29,898 nt of DNA from a virus, in IMG/VR virus record IMGVR_UViG_3300042400_001151, positions 1 through 29,898 of that record; one strand, given 5' to 3'. The translations under genes were made by a program, and so were the position numbers. The notes beneath the pieces are model-generated. The model ran no database searches, had not been told where the DNA came from, and saw only the letters and a program-made list of their open reading frames with translations. Below, one piece after another: positions 25,595 through 29,898 of the stretch (position 1 is the stretch's first letter; every line of letters starts with the position of its first letter).

Positions 25595-25602
25595 TATAAA
25601 TA
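25595..25602 (+). promoter_or_regulatory. Possible T4-late-type promoter octamer
   Basis: TATAAATA, identical to the T4 late promoter -10 octamer, lies 26 bases before the GTG of the next gene. No sigma70 -35 box is nearby. A single short match may be chance. Confidence 0.3.
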
Positions 25603-25627
25603 TCCCAACATTACACAGGAGAGACAG

Positions 25628-25954
25628 GTGTTATACCAAGGTACATTTAACGATCCTCACATGGAAGTCGACGGCGTTGTAAAAAGAGTATCTTATCAAT
25701 ATTGGGCACAACAAACCTTGAGTGCTGAAGAGTTTGAAAAATTTAAACAGGCAAAGCATAGACAAGATCTCATGTGGAACGAAATGAGGTCTCGCGGACT
25801 TGTAGAACTGTCATCAAATTCAGATGGCACAGCCAATGACGTTACACTCAAAAGCATAGTGTTGCACGATCCTGAATATGTAAAATACATGCGACAGATG
25901 CTGCGGGATCCGGCTGTGACTTGGCCCGGGCCCGGTATCAAACCAATTTATTAA
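25628..25954 (+). CDS. Phage protein of unknown function
   Basis: A 108-residue protein from GTG 25628, with CACAGGAGAGA upstream. Segments: LYQGTFNDPHMEVDGVVKRV, a helical middle (LSAEEFEKFKQAKHRQDLMW) and a C-terminal HDPEYVKYMRQMLRDPAVTW. No signal or membrane segment. It resembles small soluble proteins of phages, with no family named. The start codon choice rests on the ribosome binding site. Confidence 0.64.
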   Translation: MLYQGTFNDPHMEVDGVVKRVSYQYWAQQTLSAEEFEKFKQAKHRQDLMWNEMRSRGLVELSSNSDGTANDVTLKSIVLHDPEYVKYMRQMLRDPAVTWPGPGIKPIY

Positions 25955-26007
25955 ATCCCTATATATAAAAAATATCTGCGATTTTGGGTGTTTTTCCTTC
26001 AAAATAG

Positions 26008-26037
26008 TTGACATTCAGCTAGATCTTGCTATATAAT
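26008..26037 (+). promoter_or_regulatory. Promoter of the porin gene
   Basis: TTGACA (26008-26013), 18-base spacer, TATAAT (26032-26037), 44 bases before the porin ATG. The leader carries AAAGGAG. Confidence 0.85.
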
Positions 26038-26081
26038 TACTTGTCAGTTAAAAACTCTGTCAAATCCCTAAAGGAGAAGTT

Positions 26082-27224
26082 ATGAAACTTAATAAACTAT
26101 CGGCTGCGGTATTGGCCACAATGGCACTGGGCACTACTGCTCAAGCTCAATCGTCTGTGACACTGTATGGTCTCATCGACGGCGGCCTACGCTACCAATC
26201 AGTCAGCCTGGCCAACAGTGATGCCGTCACCAATATTGGTGGTGCTTATGGCGTACAGTCCGGCAACAGATTCGGCATTCGCGGCGTTGAAGATCTCGGC
26301 AACGGTAACCGTGCAATGTTTCAATTGGAAAACGGGTTCGACCTTGGCAACGGTACTAGCCAACAAGGCGGCCGTATGTTTGGTCGTGCAGCATGGTTTG
26401 GTCTTGAGAACAAAGGCTGGGGCGATGTTCGCCTGGGTCGTATGACCAACTTGGCCAGTGATTGGTTAGTAGGCGGTGTAGATCCATTTGCAGCCGGCTT
26501 TGGTCAGTTGAATATGGGCCATGCTTTTACATCCGGTAACACCTTGCGCTTAGACAATACCTTAATGTATCGTTCACCTGTTATGAGCGGTGTTCAAGCT
26601 GGTTTGGGATATTCGTTTGCCACTGGCTTGGCCTCTAATGGTGGCACAACAGGCTACGGGTTTGAGACATCAAACAACACACGTCAAATCACAGCTGGTT
26701 TGAAGTATGCTGCAGGTCCAGTTTATGCTGCCGCTTCTTATGACAAGGCCTATGCTGCCGAGTCATCGGCACAAAACGGACAGTCAGTTAACAACTGGAG
26801 CTTGGGTGCTTCTTATGATCTGAAAGTTGTGAAATTGGCAGCTGGTTACGGACAGACACGTGACGGCTTCTGGGCCGGGTCAGGTGCAGGTGGCACAGGT
26901 GCATCACTGGCAACAGGTCCAAACGGCAATACCAGTGCGTTGGTATTTGCTCCTGGTGTTGGCTACAACAGCTACATTGTTGGTGCTACTGTTCCTGTTA
27001 ATGCTGTGAGCCGTGTCATGGTTTCTTGGACAATGATTGCTCCCAACACCAACATGAAAGATGCTTACAACGCACAGAACCAAACGTCATACAACTTGGG
27101 TTACACATATGACTTCACCAAGCGTACAAACCTGTATGCTTACGTTGGTCAAAGTGTAAACTACGCCACTGTCGATACTGCCAAGAGCACTGTGGTCGGT
27201 GTTGGTATGCGTCACCAGTTCTGA
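26082..27224 (+). CDS. Outer-membrane trimeric porin (Burkholderiales type)
   Basis: A 380-residue beta-barrel porin. The signal peptide is MKLNKLSAAVLATMALGTTA, cut after the following QAQ. The mature start SSVTLYGLIDGGLRYQS is the hallmark of betaproteobacterial general porins, and the final strand ends VGVGMRHQF with the C-terminal Phe needed for BAM assembly. Other family segments are SGNRFGIRGVEDLGNGNRAM and GRAAWFGLENKGWGDVRLGR (before the constriction loop). It has its own strong promoter. A phage-linked porin could change permeability, block rival phages or provide a receptor decoy; none of this is shown. Confidence 0.93.
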   Translation: MKLNKLSAAVLATMALGTTAQAQSSVTLYGLIDGGLRYQSVSLANSDAVTNIGGAYGVQSGNRFGIRGVEDLGNGNRAMFQLENGFDLGNGTSQQGGRMFGRAAWFGLENKGWGDVRLGRMTNLASDWLVGGVDPFAAGFGQLNMGHAFTSGNTLRLDNTLMYRSPVMSGVQAGLGYSFATGLASNGGTTGYGFETSNNTRQITAGLKYAAGPVYAAASYDKAYAAESSAQNGQSVNNWSLGASYDLKVVKLAAGYGQTRDGFWAGSGAGGTGASLATGPNGNTSALVFAPGVGYNSYIVGATVPVNAVSRVMVSWTMIAPNTNMKDAYNAQNQTSYNLGYTYDFTKRTNLYAYVGQSVNYATVDTAKSTVVGVGMRHQF

Positions 27225-27238
27225 TCTAAAGGATAACA

Positions 27239-27784
27239 ATGAAAGCATTATTGGCAATTCTGTTATCCTCTATCGCTGCCCTGGCCAGTGCTCAAAGCAC
27301 TCCAGGGTATGTGACAGACAGTTCAGGCAAAGTTGTAAAGACCGGAAGTGACTTGTGTTTGCGTACAAGTTCGTGGACCTCAGCTTCGGCTGTAGAAGGC
27401 TGCGATCCTGTTGCAAAACCCCGAGCACCTGTTGTTACAGTAATTGATGCAGGCGTGCTGTTTACGTTTGATAGTAGTGTGTTGACCAAGGCAGGACAAG
27501 AAGCTTTAAATGCTTTGGTCAAACAGATCAAACCTGGCAACACTGTCAGCATTGTTGGACACACTGATCGAATTGGTGCTGCCAAGTACAATCAATCACT
27601 TAGCGATGCTCGCGCACGTTCAGTGGCTGCTTACTTGAGTTCCAAGGTCAAGGCCAACTACGCTGTCAACGGTGTCGGTTCAACTCGTCCATCGGGCAAG
27701 ACAGCACAGTGTACTGGTGCAGTCAATCAGAAATTAATTGATTGCTTGGCACCAGACCGTCGTGTGGTGATCACCATTCTGTAA
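27239..27784 (+). CDS. OmpA/MotB-domain outer-membrane-linked protein
   Basis: A 181-residue protein. A signal peptide (MKALLAILLSSIAALASAQS) is followed by a short N-terminal part with a Cys pair region (DLCLRTSSWTSASAVEGCDP), then the C-terminal OmpA-like domain: GVLFTFDSSVLTKAGQEAL, SIVGHTDRIGAAKYNQSLSD and ARARSVAAYLSSK, ending DRRVVITIL. The D-x-x-G-x-x-x-Y-N-x-x-L-S-x-x-R-A pattern binds peptidoglycan. No beta-barrel is present. It is 14 bases after the porin, so the two are probably one operon. A strong terminator follows. Confidence 0.93.
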   Translation: MKALLAILLSSIAALASAQSTPGYVTDSSGKVVKTGSDLCLRTSSWTSASAVEGCDPVAKPRAPVVTVIDAGVLFTFDSSVLTKAGQEALNALVKQIKPGNTVSIVGHTDRIGAAKYNQSLSDARARSVAAYLSSKVKANYAVNGVGSTRPSGKTAQCTGAVNQKLIDCLAPDRRVVITIL

Positions 27785-27809
27785 ACGTACACTAATTAGC
27801 GTACACCTT

Positions 27810-27835
27810 AATCCCGCTTCGGCGGGATTTTCTTT
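27810..27835 (+). terminator. Rho-independent terminator of the porin-OmpA operon
   Basis: AATCCCGC pairs with GCGGGATT around a TTCG tetraloop, followed by TTTTCTTT. Very stable. Confidence 0.92.
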
Positions 27836-27904
27836 GTGTGTATATAACTTATATTCCATTAACAGTAAATATAATGCAGGTAAAAAATAACAGGAGCGTT
27901 TACA

Positions 27905-28351
27905 ATGAGAACCGTGCTGACAGCATTGCTGGCACTAACGGTCGTAGGCGGCAGTACACAAGCCAGCGAGTTAGTGCATCAGTTTGCAAGCCCAGCCTTC
28001 AGTGGCCAGGGCTACTCGGCACATGTGTTGACCATAGAACAACTAGAAGCACAGCGTCGACAAAAACTCAAAGACGAAAAACAATCAGCCATAGACAAGG
28101 CCGAGCGTGATGCCAAGAACACCACCTTGGCCAAGTTTATTGTAAACTTAGAGTCAAGAATCTATGCTCAACTCAGCAAGCAGTTGGCCGACAACATGTT
28201 TGGTGAATCTGACAAGACCACTGGCACTTTGGATTTTCAAGGCAGCAGTATTACCTGGTTCAAGAATGGCAGTTCGGTGACACTGACCATTATAGACACC
28301 AATGGCAGTAGAACAGAAATCACCGTACCGATCTCGAGTTTTGCGTTCTAG
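27905..28351 (+). CDS. csgF: Curli assembly protein CsgF
   Basis: A 148-residue CsgF-like protein. In bacteria CsgF binds CsgG at the outer membrane and helps the nucleator anchor curli fibres. The signal peptide is MRTVLTALLALTVVGGSTQA. The mature N-terminus ELVHQFASPAFSGQGYSAHV matches the F-x-N/S-P-x-F element that binds CsgG. The middle TLAKFIVNLESRIYAQLSKQ and the C-terminal TLDFQGSSITWFKNGSSVTL plus TEITVPISSF fit the family. An extra Lys-rich coil (QLEAQRRQKLKDEKQSAID) follows the N-terminal element. It leads the csgF-csgG-curlin unit. Confidence 0.83.
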   Translation: MRTVLTALLALTVVGGSTQASELVHQFASPAFSGQGYSAHVLTIEQLEAQRRQKLKDEKQSAIDKAERDAKNTTLAKFIVNLESRIYAQLSKQLADNMFGESDKTTGTLDFQGSSITWFKNGSSVTLTIIDTNGSRTEITVPISSFAF

Positions 28352-28352
28352 T

Positions 28353-29126
28353 ATGCGTATCTTAGCCCCTCTCTTACTTGCCTTGACCCTGGGCGGGTGT
28401 GCTCATATACACATGGAGGCTGCCAAAGAAGAGCCTGTGGAAATTAAGCCACGTGTGAATCTCATTGAAAAGATTCCGCCCTTGGATGGCCCTGTAATTA
28501 CTGTGGCAGTGTATGGGTTTGCTGACAAGACCGGACAACTAAAGCCCAATGACAAGTTGGCTGTGTTTAGCAAGGCTGTAACGCAAGGTGCCGAAGTATT
28601 CTTGATCAAGAGTTTGAAAGATGTACCTGGTTGGTTTCGTGTGGTTGAACGTGTAGGATTAGATAATCTAATCAAGGAACGGCAGTTGATCAGAAACCAA
28701 CGTGAAGTTTACGAAGGCAAAGATGCCAAGCCACTAAAGCCCATGATAGTGGCTGGACTCATAATAGAAGGTGGCATCATTGGTTATGATAGCAACATAA
28801 GATCTGGCGGCAACGGTGCTAGAATTCTGGGAATTGGCGGAAGCCAGCAGTATCGGGTTGATGAGGTAGTAGTGAGCATAAGACTCATATCTGTCAACTC
28901 AGGGGAAGTGCTGATCAGCAACAGCATCTCCAAAACAATATACAGTACAGCTCATACCTTGGGCGCACTGAAATTCTTTGACTCGGCTACCATGAGCGTG
29001 GAATTGGAAAACGGTGCAACCTTGAATGAGCCCACAACTTATGCAGTACGTGTGGCCATTGAGCAGGCTGTGTATGAAATGATCATGAGCGGAGAACGTT
29101 CGGGTCTATGGCGGTTCAAAAAATAA
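28353..29126 (+). CDS. csgG: Curli secretion channel lipoprotein CsgG
   Basis: A 257-residue CsgG homologue, the nonameric outer-membrane channel that exports curlin subunits. The lipobox is LLLALTLGGC, and the mature region opens with a KPRVNLIEKIPPLDGPVITV stretch. Family motifs are VAVYGFADKTGQLKPND, WFRVVERVGLDNLIKERQLI, VAGLIIEGGIIGYDSNIRSG and the strand GEVLISNSISKTIYST. Length is near the E. coli protein (277). ATG 28353 follows the csgF stop by one base; longer frames run through csgF. Confidence 0.92.
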   Translation: MRILAPLLLALTLGGCAHIHMEAAKEEPVEIKPRVNLIEKIPPLDGPVITVAVYGFADKTGQLKPNDKLAVFSKAVTQGAEVFLIKSLKDVPGWFRVVERVGLDNLIKERQLIRNQREVYEGKDAKPLKPMIVAGLIIEGGIIGYDSNIRSGGNGARILGIGGSQQYRVDEVVVSIRLISVNSGEVLISNSISKTIYSTAHTLGALKFFDSATMSVELENGATLNEPTTYAVRVAIEQAVYEMIMSGERSGLWRFKK

Positions 29127-29147
29127 TAATAATAAAAGGAGCACAAA

Positions 29148-29759
29148 ATGCTTAAACGTTTAGGAATCATGACAGTCATGGCTGCCCTGTTTTGGGGTTC
29201 AGGAGTTCAGGCCAACGATGTTTACATTGAACAGGTAGGCGATGGTGCCACTGTGACCATAACACAAGATGGAAGTAGTAATCGTATAGGCACCAGTAAC
29301 ACACCGTCTATTTTCAAAGGTGATGCCAACTTGGTAACTATTGATCAGATTGGCAGCTCAAATGAGTTAGACATTGTGATCAACGGCACTGCTGTCACTG
29401 CAATTGTAACTACCAATGGCAGCAACAATATACAGACCATAAACTGCGGAACTGCTAACACAGCCAGCTGCGGAAGTTCGTTTATCAAACAACAAGTTGA
29501 TGGTGACAACAACACAGTGACACAAAACTTGGTGGCAGCGTCGACACAGCACAGTGAGATCTTGATAACTGGTGACTATAACACAGTGACTCATACTACA
29601 TCAGGATCTGGTGCACATTCTGGAATCATAACTGTCACGGGTGGTATAGCACTTGGCGGTAATACCATTAGCTTAACACAAGGCGGAACCAATGCACAAC
29701 AAGCAACTATTACGTCAACTGGTAACAGCAACTCTATTACTGTCAATCAGTCCAACTAG
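29148..29759 (+). CDS. Curlin-repeat fibre subunit (CsgA/CsgB-like)
   Basis: A 203-residue secreted protein with signal peptide MLKRLGIMTVMAALFWGSGV plus QA. The mature part is a series of degenerate curlin repeats of about 22 residues with Gln, Gly and Asn at fixed positions: VYIEQVGDGATVTITQDGSS, LVTIDQIGSSNELDIVINGT, NTVTQN and NTISLTQGGTNAQQATITST, then GNSNSITVNQSN. Two cysteines in the middle are unusual for curlin. It could be the major subunit or the nucleator. AAAAGGAGCAC precedes the ATG. Its end is overlapped by the next gene. Confidence 0.85.
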   Translation: MLKRLGIMTVMAALFWGSGVQANDVYIEQVGDGATVTITQDGSSNRIGTSNTPSIFKGDANLVTIDQIGSSNELDIVINGTAVTAIVTTNGSNNIQTINCGTANTASCGSSFIKQQVDGDNNTVTQNLVAASTQHSEILITGDYNTVTHTTSGSGAHSGIITVTGGIALGGNTISLTQGGTNAQQATITSTGNSNSITVNQSN

Positions 29760-29898
29760 TTGGGCAGCACCAGTAGGACGAGTCACCGAACAGACTGGTC
29801 CTACTGAAATTGTTAGAAATAAAAAAAGTGTCGCTAGTTCAGTAGACACCCCTGTTGAAATGCAGGATACAGTGACCACTGCCAAGAGCCGTGTGACC
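29692..29898 (+). CDS. FecR-domain protein with signal peptide, 3' end outside the window
   Basis: A partial gene starting at ATG 29692, inside the last 68 bases of the curlin gene in another frame. The first residues MHNKQLLRQLVTATLLLSIS and PTSWA form a signal peptide. The mature part APVGRVTEQTGPTEIVRNKK then VDTPVEMQDTVTTAKSRVT matches the FecR-domain opening (vG-x-V...G...v.R...v...D.v.T...). FecR-domain proteins of this exported type occur with surface and secretion systems. AAGGCGG precedes the ATG. The overlap suggests coupling to curlin translation. Confidence 0.72.
   Translation, partial: MHNKQLLRQLVTATLLLSISPTSWAAPVGRVTEQTGPTEIVRNKKSVASSVDTPVEMQDTVTTAKSRVT

Noticed and set aside
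27905-28351. CsgE
   Set aside because: The F-x-x-P-x-F N-terminus, helix and C-terminal strands fit CsgF; no separate CsgE is seen in the window.
28302-28352. Longer start of csgG inside csgF
   Set aside because: The frame from 28302 lacks a signal peptide at its start; ATG 28353 gives a clean lipoprotein signal with a lipobox.
1-29898. Bacterial chromosome segment
   Set aside because: The tRNA-packed, overlap-rich gene layout, homing endonuclease and many small unknown genes fit a large phage. This is not proven, because no virion gene lies in the window.

Overview
This window looks like part of a large tailed-phage genome, probably from a phage of a freshwater-type betaproteobacterium (Burkholderiales). 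That assignment is inference. The phage signs are very dense packing, many stop/start overlaps, dozens of small unrecognised genes, about 30 tRNA genes of which nearly all encode their own CCA, a homing endonuclease inserted at a tRNA, and DNA and nucleotide metabolism genes. The betaproteobacterial signs are a Burkholderiales-type porin, a DUF3563-like protein, a circularly permuted tmRNA gene and a boxA-like leader resembling betaproteobacterial rRNA leaders. I see no ribosomal protein genes, rRNA or housekeeping operons. No virion structural genes lie in the window either, so the phage call rests on architecture.

Layout. (1) 1-7256: phosphoribosyltransferase (cut by the window start), QueE, DUF2452-like protein, an SGNH-type hydrolase, 5'-3' exonuclease, MazG-like pyrophosphohydrolase, Bax-inhibitor-1-type membrane protein and several unknowns. 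(2) 7280-11599: small genes, including nine tandem divergent paralogues (8297-10100) that end in a FxLRWS-type tail; at most junctions the DNA encoding that tail doubles as the Shine-Dalgarno of the next gene. (3) 11650-22591: a dispersed tRNA region with 29 apparently intact tRNA genes covering 19 amino acids (no His found), one truncated tRNA, an initiator-type tRNA, a type II tRNA with an odd anticodon loop and a four-armed CCA-ended tRNA-like RNA. Between them lie two SGNH or alpha/beta hydrolases, a second MazG-like protein, an RNase H-like DUF458 protein, a secreted nuclease, a cysteine-cluster protein, dCMP deaminase, a GNAT-like protein and a PD-(D/E)XK homing endonuclease. (4) 22599-25954: a third SGNH protein, a three-gene minus-strand micro-operon, a metallophosphoesterase, an RNA polymerase omega homologue, two small membrane proteins and the permuted tmRNA (tag ANDSIFGEERLAA). 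(5) 26082-29898: an envelope block with a trimeric porin, an OmpA-like protein, CsgF, CsgG, a curlin-repeat protein and the start of a FecR-domain protein that overlaps the curlin gene.

How it may work together (inference). The tRNAs, initiator tRNA and tmRNA would let the phage keep translation and ribosome rescue running while host RNA decays. The omega homologue could join host RNA polymerase. The repeated TTGACx-N17/18-TATAAT promoters would be read by host sigma70. The deaminase, phosphoribosyltransferase and MazG-like proteins would tune nucleotide pools. The porin, OmpA-like protein and curli secretion genes would remodel the outer surface of the infected cell. The features that most deserve follow-up are the nine-gene array, the permuted tmRNA, the tRNA-like RNA at 17454-17570, the phage-linked omega and the curli/porin block.
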